From Roseomonas sp. KE2513 (GTDB taxonomy: Bacteria > Pseudomonadota > Alphaproteobacteria > Acetobacterales > Acetobacteraceae): a DNA stretch of 64,000 nucleotides. How positions within the stretch are numbered: position 1 is the first letter of the stretch; every line of letters starts with the position of its first letter. The DNA lies in assembly GCF_016107305.1 (NCBI RefSeq), contig NZ_RCVR01000007.1, positions 124,001 through 188,000 on the forward strand, read 5' to 3'. The position numbers and the translations under genes were made by a program. A model generated the notes under the pieces. That model was not told the DNA's origin, searched no databases, and saw only the letters and a program-made list of their open reading frames with translations. Shown here piece after piece: positions 51,380 through 60,046 of this stretch.

Positions 51380-52510
51380 TCAGCGCCGGGGCTGAGCCCC
51401 CGCGGCGGCCGGGGCCTGCTGCTCCTGCGCCTGCATAAGGTAGACGAAGCTATCGTAGGAGTTCTCTGCCACCCGGAACCACTGGAGTTGGGTGTCGCGG
51501 AAGGCCTTGAAGTGGTCGTAGACCTTCTTGAAGCGCGGGTTCGTTGCCGCCGTCTCGTCATAGAGCTCGAAGGTGGCGCGGTAGCAGGCCTGCATCACGT
51601 CGCGCGGGAAGGGGCGGAGCTGCGTGCCGCTCGCCAGCAGGCGGCGCAGCGCCGGCGGGTTCTGCGCGTCGTACTTCGCCATCGTCTCGATCGTGGCGTC
51701 CCGGCAGGCGCTGTTCAGCGCATCCTTGTAAATCTGCGGAAGCTCGTCGTACTTCGCCTTGTTGATGTGGAGCGACAGGTTGAGCCCGCCCTCCCACCAG
51801 CCCGGGTAGTAGTAGTAGGGGGCGACGCGGTTGAAGCCGAGCTTCTCGTCGTCATAGGGCCCGATCCATTCCGCGGCATCGATCGTCCCGCGCTCGAGCG
51901 AGGCGTAGATGTCGCCGCCCGCGATCTGCTGCGGCACCGAGCCCAGCTTCTGGATGACGTTGCCCGCGAAGCCGCCGATGCGGAACTTCAGGCCCTTCAG
52001 GTCCTCGACGCTGCGGATCTCTTTGCGGAACCAGCCGCCCATCTGCGCGCCCGTGTTGCCGGCCTGGAGGGAGACGATGTTGTACCCCTCGAAGAACTCG
52101 CGCATCACCTCATGCCCGCCGCCGGCATTCAGCCAGGCGTTGAGCTGACGGAAGTTCATGCCGAAGGGAACCGTGCCGTCAAAGGCGAAGGTCGGGTCCT
52201 TGCCGACGAAGTAGTAGGAGGCTGTGTGGGCGCACTCGATATTACCCTGCTGCACGGCATCCACCGTGCCGAAGGCTGGAACGATCTCGCCGGCGGCGAA
52301 GGTGCGGATCTGGAACTTATTGTCCGTCAGCGCCGCGACCCGCTTTGCCACATGTTCGCCCGCGCCGTAGATCGTATCGAGGCTCTTCGGGAAGGAGGAG
52401 GCCATGCGCCAGCGAAGCTCGGGCATGGTCTGCGCGACTGCGGGGGCGGCAAGGGTCGTCGCCGCGGCAGCTGCCAGAGGCGCTCCCGCGACAAAACGGC
52501 GTCGATTCAT
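51380..52510 (-). CDS. dctP: TRAP transporter substrate-binding protein (DctP/TakP type)
   Basis: This 376-residue receptor has a Tat-like or Sec signal peptide (MNRRRFVAGAPLAAAAATTLAAPAVAQ). It has FPKSLDTIYGAGE, FGTVDAVQQGNIECAHTASY, LKGLKFRIGGFAGNV, and LERGTIDAAEWIGPYDDEKL, which matches the GxxDAxExxGPxxD motif of TakP-like receptors for 2-oxo acids. It is the first gene of the complete TRAP operon. Ligand class (2-oxo or hydroxy acid) is inferred from that motif. Confidence 0.94.
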   Translation of the reverse strand: MNRRRFVAGAPLAAAAATTLAAPAVAQTMPELRWRMASSFPKSLDTIYGAGEHVAKRVAALTDNKFQIRTFAAGEIVPAFGTVDAVQQGNIECAHTASYYFVGKDPTFAFDGTVPFGMNFRQLNAWLNAGGGHEVMREFFEGYNIVSLQAGNTGAQMGGWFRKEIRSVEDLKGLKFRIGGFAGNVIQKLGSVPQQIAGGDIYASLERGTIDAAEWIGPYDDEKLGFNRVAPYYYYPGWWEGGLNLSLHINKAKYDELPQIYKDALNSACRDATIETMAKYDAQNPPALRRLLASGTQLRPFPRDVMQACYRATFELYDETAATNPRFKKVYDHFKAFRDTQLQWFRVAENSYDSFVYLMQAQEQQAPAAAGAQPRR

Positions 52511-52856
52511 CAGATCTTCGTCTCCCTTTTCGGCCCATCGCGCGCGGGCGTTCCAAAACGCCCCTTAAACTTCCACAACGCCGCTGCCTAGCGTCCTTCT
52601 CATGTTGTGAAGCCGGAATGGAGGGTGCCGCACGGGGTGGGTGGCCGCAGTGGTTGCGCGAGCCCTGCGATTTCCTAGGTCAGCCGCGTTTGTTCACCTT
52701 TCCTTCACGCTGGCGCCGGAATGCTGTGCGGGCCGGAAGATCCGGCACCCACCCTGGAAAAGGTCTCCGTCCGTGTCCCCCTCCGCCAACCCCTCCCGCC
52801 GGGCCTCCCGCTCGATCCAGCCGCGGTTCCTTCCGCCGGTTCACTCCGCCGCCCTC
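52511..52856. other. Intergenic region upstream of the TRAP operon, about 350 bp
   Basis: Should contain the TRAP operon promoter. I see no RNA gene, strong hairpin or regulator palindrome. Short ORFs in it are low-complexity. Confidence 0.4.
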
Positions 52857-53069
52857 ATGCAGGATCCCGCGGGCCTTACCCTGCAGCTGCAGGGAGACTG
52901 CGGCGCCATGACCCAGGTTCCGCTGACCCTCGCCGCCCTGCGGGAGATCGCGGCCCTCGCCGGCTCCGCCCTGTCCGAACGTGCTCCGCCCGCCCATGTC
53001 GCCGAAGCGCAGTCCACCCGCGTGCCTCAAGGCATGGCGGAGGCCGGCGCCGGCGGGATGTCCCGCTGA
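52857..53069 (+). CDS. Possible small hypothetical protein
   Basis: A 70-residue ORF starting MQDPAGLTLQLQ, with an amphipathic helix-like middle (LTLAALREIAALAGSALSE) and a loose tail. An in-frame GTG at about 52773 would add an arginine- and serine-rich leader. No homology is recognised and the ribosome site is weak. It may be spurious, though it is the only plausible gene between two divergent transcripts. Confidence 0.3.
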   Translation: MQDPAGLTLQLQGDCGAMTQVPLTLAALREIAALAGSALSERAPPAHVAEAQSTRVPQGMAEAGAGGMSR

Positions 53070-53079
53070 TGCGGCTGCC

Positions 53080-54996
53080 TCAGCCCAGCAGCGCCGCCAC
53101 CCGCTCCGCCAACTCCACCTGGCGATAGGGCTTCTGCAGCACCGGGATGTCGGGCGCTATCGTCCCCAGCTCTGCATAGCCGGTGACAAGCAGGATCGCG
53201 AGCCCCGGCCGGAGCGCCCTTGCCCGCTCGGCCAGCTCCGCTCCGTTCATCCGCGGCATGGCGAAGTCCGCCACCATGAGGCTCACGGCCGCATCGCCTT
53301 CCAGCATCCGGAGCGCCGCCTCCCCGTTGGGCGCCTCGATCACTTGGTGCCCGAGATCAGAGAGGAAGCCGGCCGTCACCTCCCGCACGGTGATGTCGTC
53401 GTCCACCACCAGCACCCGCGCCGGCGCGCGAGCCTGGGCGGCATCGGCCGCCTCCGGGGCCTCGGCATCGCCCTCTCCGGCATCGGCGGGAAGAAAGAGC
53501 GCGACGCGCGTTCCCTGTCCCGGCGCGCTCTCGATCGTCAGCCCGCCGCCGGACTGGCGCACCAACCCATAGACCATCGACAGGCCCAGTCCGGTGCCCT
53601 TGCCGACCTCCTTCGTCGTGAAGAAGGGCTCTAGCACGCGGGCGAGCACCTCCGGCGACATGCCGCTACCCGTGTCGGTAACGCAGATGCGGACATAATG
53701 CCCGGCCGGCAGTTCCGGCACCTCGTCCGCCCCAACCCTGACCTCCGCGGTGGCCAGGGTGATCGTGCCGCCGCCGGGCATGGCGTCCCGCGCGTTGATG
53801 CAGAGGTTGAGCAGGGCCAGCTCGAGCTGATCCGGGTCCACGCGGGTGGTGCCGGGATCGGCGCGCAGGTCTCGCCGCAGCTCCAGCGTGCCGCCAGGCG
53901 TGGTGCCCAGCGTCCGCGCCAGGAGGTCCGCCATCCCGAGGATGAGGCGGTTCACTGCCACGCTGCGCGGCGCCAACTCGTTCTGCCTGGAGAAAGAGAG
54001 CAGCCGCCGGGTAAGAGCCGATCCGCGCTCGGCGGCCATGGTGGCGTTGCGCATCAGCCGTTGCAGCCCCGGCTCATCCTTCACCCGCTTCCCGGCCAGG
54101 TGCAGGCTGCCCAGGATGGCGGTCAGCAGGTTGTTGAAGTCGTGCGCGACGCCGCCCGCCATGGTGCCCAGCGCCTGCATCTTGTCGGCCTGCCGCAGCC
54201 GCGCCTCCAGTCGCCGGGCCTCCGTCACATCCCGAGCGATGGTGACGAGCACGCCATCGCCGAGTGCGACTCGGCTGACATGAAGCCAGCGGGGCAGCCC
54301 GTCGGGGCCCGCGCCCGTTTCGGTCACCTCCGACACCGTTCCCTCGGCAAGGGTTGCCCGCTCCGCCTCGGCCAGGCGCGCGGCCTCCTCGGGTGGCAGG
54401 AACTCCTCCTCTCGCTGGCCGAAGCAGGCGGCCACGCTCGACCCCAGCGCCGCGGCCTTGGCGGCGTTCAGGCGGATAAACCGCCCCGCCGCGTCCTTGA
54501 AGGAGAGTTGCTCCGGCAAGTTCTCCAGCAGGCCCCGCATCAGCGCGCGCTCGGTCTCGAGCGCGCGGCGCAACTCGTGCCGGTCCCGCGCTGCGGCCAC
54601 CATCGCCAGCAGCGCCGCGGGTTCCCAGGGCTTGGCGGCATAGCCCGCGATCCGCCCGCGGTTCAGCGCGCCCACCACCGCTTCCAATTCGGCATAGCCG
54701 GTCAGCAGCAGCGCCTCGGCGTCCGAATAGGCGCGCGCGCGCTCGAGGAAAGCGTCGCCGGTCAGGCCCGGCATGCGCTGGTCGGACAGGATGACGGCCG
54801 GGCGCAGCCCGCCCGCGAGGAGCGCCAGCGCCTCCTCCGGCCGGGTGGTGGTCGTGACTTCGAAGCCTTCCTCCAGCAGGTCCGTCAGGGCGGTGAGGAT
54901 TTCCGCCTCGTCGTCCACGAGAAGGATCGTGGCGCGCCTGCCCGCCCGGAACCCGTCCCCGCGCTCGCCGGCGGCATCGCTGAGGCCGTCGTTCAC
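53080..54996 (-). CDS. Hybrid sensor histidine kinase (REC-PAS-HisKA-HATPase-REC)
   Basis: This 638-residue protein begins with a receiver domain (ILLVDDEAEILTALTDLLEE, phospho-Asp in VILSDQRMPG, Lys in AAKPWEP). A PAS-like domain (LENLPEQLSFKDAAGRFIRL), a HisKA phospho-His in GGVAHDFNNLLTAILG, an ATPase with VTDTGSGM and GLGLSMVYGLV, and a C-terminal receiver (LVVDDDITVRE, ADFAMPRM) follow. The kinase core is the NtrB/HWE-adjacent HDFNN type. It overlaps the preceding kinase gene by four bases at the end of the chemosensory operon, so it is probably an output or modulator of that system. Confidence 0.93.
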   Translation of the reverse strand: MNDGLSDAAGERGDGFRAGRRATILLVDDEAEILTALTDLLEEGFEVTTTTRPEEALALLAGGLRPAVILSDQRMPGLTGDAFLERARAYSDAEALLLTGYAELEAVVGALNRGRIAGYAAKPWEPAALLAMVAAARDRHELRRALETERALMRGLLENLPEQLSFKDAAGRFIRLNAAKAAALGSSVAACFGQREEEFLPPEEAARLAEAERATLAEGTVSEVTETGAGPDGLPRWLHVSRVALGDGVLVTIARDVTEARRLEARLRQADKMQALGTMAGGVAHDFNNLLTAILGSLHLAGKRVKDEPGLQRLMRNATMAAERGSALTRRLLSFSRQNELAPRSVAVNRLILGMADLLARTLGTTPGGTLELRRDLRADPGTTRVDPDQLELALLNLCINARDAMPGGGTITLATAEVRVGADEVPELPAGHYVRICVTDTGSGMSPEVLARVLEPFFTTKEVGKGTGLGLSMVYGLVRQSGGGLTIESAPGQGTRVALFLPADAGEGDAEAPEAADAAQARAPARVLVVDDDITVREVTAGFLSDLGHQVIEAPNGEAALRMLEGDAAVSLMVADFAMPRMNGAELAERARALRPGLAILLVTGYAELGTIAPDIPVLQKPYRQVELAERVAALLG

Positions 54997-56705
54997 GCTG
55001 CGCCCTCCAGCGGGACGCGGATGGTGAAGCGCGCGCCGCCGCCCTCCCAGGGCGCGTCGTCCACCGCGATGCTGCCGCCATGGGCCTCCACCACCGCATA
55101 GGCAATGGATAGCCCGAGACCGGTGCCCGCGCCGATCGGCTTGGTGGTGAAGAAGGGCTCGAAGATGCGGCCGCGGATCGCTTCGGGCACGCCGGCCCCG
55201 CTGTCGCTCACCTCGATCACGTACTCGCCGCTATCTATGAAGGTGGCGAGGCGAATGCGGCCCTGCCCCTCGATCGCGTCCGCGGCATTGCCGACCACGT
55301 TCATCACCACCTGGTTCAGCAGGGCCGGGGAGCAGCGAAGGATGCGCGGCGCCGCGAGGTCGCGCTCCACCAGGATGCGGTCCGACAGCTTGTGGGTCAG
55401 CAGCACGAGGATGGTGCCGATCGCCTCCGGCACGTCAACCTCCTGCGCCCCCGCCTCGTCCAGGCGGGAGAACTTCCGCAGGTTGCCCACAAGATCCTGG
55501 ATTCGACGAAGCCCCATGGACATGGAGTCCGCCCGGGCCATCGCCTTGTCCAGCAGCCGCGTCGCCTCCGCATCCTCCGCCACGCGCGGGGACACCTGCG
55601 CCAGCAGGCGAGAGACGGTGCCCTGGTGGGCGAGGATGAAGGCGAGCGGGTTGTTGATCTCGTGCGCGATCCCCGCCACCAGCTCGCCCAAGGAGGCCAT
55701 CTTCGCCGCCTGCACGAGCTTGCCCTGGGTGTCGCGCAGCGCCTGATTGGCCGATTCCAGCTCGGCATTCGCCCGGGCGAGCGCGCCGGAGAGGGCCGCC
55801 CGCGCCTCGGCCGAAGCCGCCTCGGCCCGCGCCCGCTCCACCTCACGCAGCTGCTCGCGCATGGCGTTCTCGATCCGCCGGTTCTCCTCGCGCAGCAGCT
55901 TGCGCCGCACGAGGGCACGCACGCGGAGCCGGATCACCTCCGCCCCGGCCTCGGCGGGCAGCACGTCGTCGGCGCCGGCCTCGAAGGCGGCGGCGGGTCG
56001 GCTGCCTTCCAGCGCGACGATCCGGAACCCGGCACCGGCCTGGCGCAGCGCCTCCAGTTGGCGGAGCAGATCCAGGCCTCCCGTGGGCATGCCTGCGAGG
56101 TTCACCAGAACCCCGTCCCAGGGGCCGTCCGTCCGCGCGGTGAACTCCGCGCCGGCGCTGCCGATCGTCTCAACCCGGTCCCCGTCGGCCGCCAGCAGGC
56201 TGGCGAGCCAGAGGCGGTGGGTGGGCCCGTCATCGACCAGCAGCAGGCGCGCGGGGCGGAAGCCGGCGCCGGGCGACTCGGCGCCCGGATCGGTTTCGCC
56301 CTCCCCCCGCCGCAGCAGTGCCCGCAGACGCAGCAGGATAATCTCCCGCCCGGCAGATTTCGGGGCATAGGCATCGGCGCCGCTCTCCAGCCCCTGGCGC
56401 TCGAGGTCGCCGCCTTGGGCATCGGTCAGCATGAGCACAGGCAGCGCTCGAGCGCGGACGTTCAGGCGGATGCGGCGGACCAGCTCGTCCCCGTTGATGC
56501 CCGGCAGGTGGTAGTCGGCGATCACCAGGGCGGGCAGGGGACCGTTCAGCGCCTCAAGCGCCGCCTCGGCGCTGCCGGCGCGGCTGACAAGGAATCCCTC
56601 CGTTTCCAGCATCCGGCGGAGCTGGAGGGCCTGTGTATCGGAGTCCTCGACGAGCAGGATGCGCGGTGATGCGCCAGTCGCCTGCCATGCCGTTTCCGCG
56701 CTCAC
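54993..56705 (-). CDS. Hybrid histidine kinase (REC-REC*-coiled coil-HisKA-HATPase)
   Basis: This 570-residue protein has a first receiver (ILLVEDSDTQALQLRRML, phospho-Asp in VIADYHLPGINGDEL). A second receiver-like domain follows, in which the Asp strand reads GVLVNLAGMPTGG, so the phospho-acceptor is lost. Then come a coiled coil (ENRRIENAMREQLREVERAR), a HisKA domain with GIAHEINNPLAFI, and an ATPase (VSDSGAGV, GLGLSIAYAVVEAHGG). It has no membrane or PAS sensor region, so input probably comes by phosphotransfer to its first receiver, for example from the CheA encoded two genes upstream. It overlaps cheB and the next kinase by four bases each. Confidence 0.93.
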   Translation of the reverse strand: MSAETAWQATGASPRILLVEDSDTQALQLRRMLETEGFLVSRAGSAEAALEALNGPLPALVIADYHLPGINGDELVRRIRLNVRARALPVLMLTDAQGGDLERQGLESGADAYAPKSAGREIILLRLRALLRRGEGETDPGAESPGAGFRPARLLLVDDGPTHRLWLASLLAADGDRVETIGSAGAEFTARTDGPWDGVLVNLAGMPTGGLDLLRQLEALRQAGAGFRIVALEGSRPAAAFEAGADDVLPAEAGAEVIRLRVRALVRRKLLREENRRIENAMREQLREVERARAEAASAEARAALSGALARANAELESANQALRDTQGKLVQAAKMASLGELVAGIAHEINNPLAFILAHQGTVSRLLAQVSPRVAEDAEATRLLDKAMARADSMSMGLRRIQDLVGNLRKFSRLDEAGAQEVDVPEAIGTILVLLTHKLSDRILVERDLAAPRILRCSPALLNQVVMNVVGNAADAIEGQGRIRLATFIDSGEYVIEVSDSGAGVPEAIRGRIFEPFFTTKPIGAGTGLGLSIAYAVVEAHGGSIAVDDAPWEGGGARFTIRVPLEGAA

Positions 56706-57799
56706 TGCCCGCCTGTCGCCTCCAATGTCCCCCCGATCGCCCTGAGGAGCCGCGGACCGATTCCATCCAGCGGCAGAGAGGCGCTCACGCCACCGAGACG
56801 GACCGCCGCCGCGGGCATGCCATAGACGATAGCGGTCGTCTCGTCCTCCGCGAGAGTAATTCCGCCGACGGAATTAATTGCAACGAGGCCGCGCGCCCCA
56901 TCCTCGCCCATACCGGTCAGCAGGATGCCCATCGCGCGCGGGCCGAGCGCACGAGCCATGCTGTCGAACAGAACGTCCGCTGCCGGCCGCTGACCGCCCA
57001 CGGGCGGCGTATCCGTCACCCGCAACAACCCGGCCGGGCTCAGCGAAAGGTGGCGGTTGCCGGGAGCGACGTGCACATGCCCCGGCTGCGGCCGCAGCCC
57101 ATCCCGCGCGAGCAGCACGCGGGGGGCCACCAGCCCGTCCAGCCAGGCGGCGAAACCCTCCATGAAGGGCGCGCCCATGTGCTGGACGAGGAGGATGGGC
57201 GCCGCGAAGTCGGCCGGCAGGGCGCCGAGCACCCGGGCGATCGCGGGTGGCCCCCCCGTCGAGGCGGCGATGCCGACCATGGAGGGGCGCGAGAAGGACG
57301 GGGCTCCCGCGCGGGCGGAGGCGGCGCGGCCGGGGCCCGCGCCCATCCCGCCGATGCCGCGCTGCCGGATCACCGGCACCTGGCTCATGATGAAGAGCTG
57401 CGTGCAGATCGCCTCGGCCGCGGCCTCCCAGCCCTCCCGCCCCGGGCCCAGCGGCTTCTCCACCACCGTCAGGGCGCCGGCGCGCAATGCATTCATGGAG
57501 ATGCGCAGCCCGCGCTCCTCCACGGCATCGGCGATCACGACGATCGGGGTGGGGTGCTCCGCCATAATCCGCCGCGTCGCCTCCAGCCCGTCGAGGCCCG
57601 GCAGGCGGATGTCCATCGAGATAACATCTGGCCGGACGCGCTCGATCTCGGCCAACGCCTCCTCCGCCGAGGCGACGGCGGCGGCGAGTTCCAGCCGCGG
57701 GTCGCGGGAGACGAGGTGCGCGAGCAGGTGCCGCACCACCGCACTGTCCTCGACGATCATCACGCGCACGGGGCGTGGCTCAGGGCTGGTCACCGGCAA
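56702..57799 (-). CDS. cheB: Chemotaxis response regulator protein-glutamate methylesterase CheB
   Basis: This 365-residue protein has an N-terminal receiver (VMIVEDSAVVRHLLAHLV, phospho-Asp in VISMDIRLPGLDG, Lys in VVEKPLG) and a C-terminal methylesterase domain with the catalytic Ser in GIAASTGGPPAI, His in LLVQHMGAPF, and Asp in LTGMGEDGARG. It removes methyl groups from the receptor in response to CheA phosphorylation. It sits directly after CheA, as WspF does in Wsp-type operons, and overlaps the downstream kinase gene. Confidence 0.96.
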   Translation of the reverse strand: MPVTSPEPRPVRVMIVEDSAVVRHLLAHLVSRDPRLELAAAVASAEEALAEIERVRPDVISMDIRLPGLDGLEATRRIMAEHPTPIVVIADAVEERGLRISMNALRAGALTVVEKPLGPGREGWEAAAEAICTQLFIMSQVPVIRQRGIGGMGAGPGRAASARAGAPSFSRPSMVGIAASTGGPPAIARVLGALPADFAAPILLVQHMGAPFMEGFAAWLDGLVAPRVLLARDGLRPQPGHVHVAPGNRHLSLSPAGLLRVTDTPPVGGQRPAADVLFDSMARALGPRAMGILLTGMGEDGARGLVAINSVGGITLAEDETTAIVYGMPAAAVRLGGVSASLPLDGIGPRLLRAIGGTLEATGGQ

Positions 57800-57815
57800 G
57801 CTCTCACGCGCGGGA

Positions 57816-60023
57816 TCAGACGAGCTGGGCGATCGTCGCCAGCAACGCCTGCTGGTCGAAGCCCTGCTTTGTCAGGTAGGCGCTCGCGCCCAGCTCCATG
57901 CCGCGCTGCACGTCGCCGGGACTGTCGCGGGAGGTCATCAGGATCACGGGAAGCCCCGTGAACGACGGATCCGCCCTGATCGCCTCGAGCAGGCCGAATC
58001 CGTCCATGACCGGCATTTCAACGTCCGCGAGCACGAGGTCAACCGTTGCACCCGGCGCGCGCAGAGAGTTGAGCGCGTCCGCCCCATCCACCGCGAGGGT
58101 CACGCGGTAGCCGCCGGATTCGAGGATGCTGCGTTCCAGCGTGCGCGTCGTGATGCTGTCGTCCACCACCAGAACGTGCCGCCGGGCGGTCGCGGCAGGC
58201 GCGGGCACGGCGGCGGGGCCGATGCGCGACGCCTCGCGCAGCCCGCGATCCAGCAGCCCGCCCGGCCGGAGGACGAGCGCGACCGCGTCGTCCTCCATCA
58301 GCGCGGCGCCAGAGACGAGCCCGGCATCGAGGCCGGGCGCGTCCACTTCGGTCACGACGAGGCTGCGGGCGTCGTGCAGCGCCGCGACGGTGAGGAGAAG
58401 CCGCGCCGTCCCCCGCCCGAGCAGCACCGCCGGCCGAGGCCCCGGCCCGGCCGGCTCCGCCTCCCGGCCGAGCAGGGCAGCGAGCGGCACGACGGGCACC
58501 AGCCCCTCCCCGCCCGGCAGGGCCAGCCGCGCGACCGCCCGGCCCTCCGCCGTCGTCATGGCGGAGGGATCGAGGCGCAGCGCCGGCCCCACCGTGATGA
58601 GCGCCGTGGTGCCGGGAAGGCCGAGCACCTGCCCGCCCGCCTCCACCAGCAGCAGAGGCCGGCGCCCGGTGGAGGGGGGAAGGGCGATCACCACCTCGGC
58701 GCCGCCGCCCGGCCCGGGCCGCAGCGCGGCGGCGCCGTGCAGCGCCATAGCGGCCTCCGCCACGACGGAGAGGCCCATCCCGCGCCCCGAGAGGTTGTCC
58801 ACCGCCCCCGCCGTCGAGAAGCCGGGCGCGAAGACGAGGGCGAGGAGGTCGTCCGCTGGAACCGGTGGCGCGCCCGGCGGGCGGGGCGCCAGGAGGTTCG
58901 CCCGCAAGGCCGCGGCCTCGATGGCCGCAAGGTCGGGGCCCGGCCCATTGTCCCGCACCGTGACGGTCAGCCCCGCCTCCGTCGCCTCCACGCGGAGAAG
59001 GATCTCCGCCCGGCCCCCGTCCCGCGGGGCGCCGTGGCCGAGGGCGTTGCGGAGAAGATGCAGCACCGGGTCCTTCAGCGCCTGGAGCACGCGGCGCTCT
59101 GCCTGAGCCTCCATGCCCTCGGTCCGGACCGTCACCTCCCGTCCGGCCTCGCGCGCCATCTCCCGCAGGGCGGCGGCGAGCGGCCCGAGCACGCTGCCGG
59201 CGGGGACGAGGGCGATGGCCTCCACCTCCTCCCGCAGGGCGTTGGAGGCGCGATCGAGCGCGTCCGCGGTCTCGCGCCCCTCGCGCGCCAGGGCAGCGAC
59301 CCGGCGCGTGACCTCCCCCAGTGCCGCCTCGAAGCCGCGCAGGCGCGGGGCGAGGGCGGCATCGGCAGGCAGGGCGGTGCGCAGCCCCTCCCAGCCGCGG
59401 CGGAGCGCGCGCAGCTCGGCCTCCATGCCGCGCAGCCCGGCCGCCGTGCCGCCGCGCCCGAGAAGCGCCTTCAGCCGGAGGTTGGCGGCCGAGAGCCGCT
59501 CCACCCGCGCGGCCTCGACGCGAAGGTAGCCCTCCGCCGGGGTGGGCGCCTCGGCCGGGGGCGGTGTCGAGGGTGGGTCAGGAGGAGGCGCGGCCGGCGG
59601 TCCTGGGCGCGGGACCTCGCCCCCGCCGGGCGCGGCGTCCAGCGCCGCCAGTACGGCCTCGAGCGGCGGCGGGGGCGCACCCGCCGCCATGGCGGCGGCC
59701 TGGGCCTCGATCGCATCGAGCGCACGGTTCAGCAGTGCCACCAGCGGCGCGGGCAGGCGGGCCTCGCCCCCGGCGGCCGCGTCCGTCTCGCGCGCCAGCA
59801 GCCCCTCCAGCCGGTGCGCCAGCGCCTCGACGCCCGCGAGGTCCACCGCGCGCGCGGCCCCCTTCAGGGAATGGGCACGGCGGAACACCTCGCGCAGCGC
59901 GGCCGGCTCCAGCGTCACCGCCCCGCCGGCATCCTCCGCCGGAAGGGCGGCGCGCATGGCGGAGAGGTGCTCGCGATATTCGGCCGCGAAGGCCGCCAGC
60001 AGCTCCGCGCGGAAGTCAGGCAT
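57816..60023 (-). CDS. cheA: Hybrid CheA-type histidine kinase with C-terminal receiver
   Basis: This 735-residue protein has an N-terminal Hpt domain with phospho-His51 (RRAHSLKGAARAV), a proline-rich linker around 135-170, a dimerisation and ATPase region (LHLLRNALGHGAP for the N box, VRDNGPGPDL, GRGMGLSVVAEA), a CheW-like domain, and a receiver at about 610-735 (VLVVDDSITTRTLE, VLADVEMPVMDG, LMTSRD). The Hpt-kinase-CheW-REC order is that of WspE/FrzE-type CheA proteins. The C-terminal receiver may act as a phosphate sink or as the output domain. It lies between the MCP and cheB genes. Confidence 0.95.
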   Translation of the reverse strand: MPDFRAELLAAFAAEYREHLSAMRAALPAEDAGGAVTLEPAALREVFRRAHSLKGAARAVDLAGVEALAHRLEGLLARETDAAAGGEARLPAPLVALLNRALDAIEAQAAAMAAGAPPPPLEAVLAALDAAPGGGEVPRPGPPAAPPPDPPSTPPPAEAPTPAEGYLRVEAARVERLSAANLRLKALLGRGGTAAGLRGMEAELRALRRGWEGLRTALPADAALAPRLRGFEAALGEVTRRVAALAREGRETADALDRASNALREEVEAIALVPAGSVLGPLAAALREMAREAGREVTVRTEGMEAQAERRVLQALKDPVLHLLRNALGHGAPRDGGRAEILLRVEATEAGLTVTVRDNGPGPDLAAIEAAALRANLLAPRPPGAPPVPADDLLALVFAPGFSTAGAVDNLSGRGMGLSVVAEAAMALHGAAALRPGPGGGAEVVIALPPSTGRRPLLLVEAGGQVLGLPGTTALITVGPALRLDPSAMTTAEGRAVARLALPGGEGLVPVVPLAALLGREAEPAGPGPRPAVLLGRGTARLLLTVAALHDARSLVVTEVDAPGLDAGLVSGAALMEDDAVALVLRPGGLLDRGLREASRIGPAAVPAPAATARRHVLVVDDSITTRTLERSILESGGYRVTLAVDGADALNSLRAPGATVDLVLADVEMPVMDGFGLLEAIRADPSFTGLPVILMTSRDSPGDVQRGMELGASAYLTKQGFDQQALLATIAQLV

Positions 60024-60046
60024 TGGCAGGGGCGCCGCGGGCGGGG

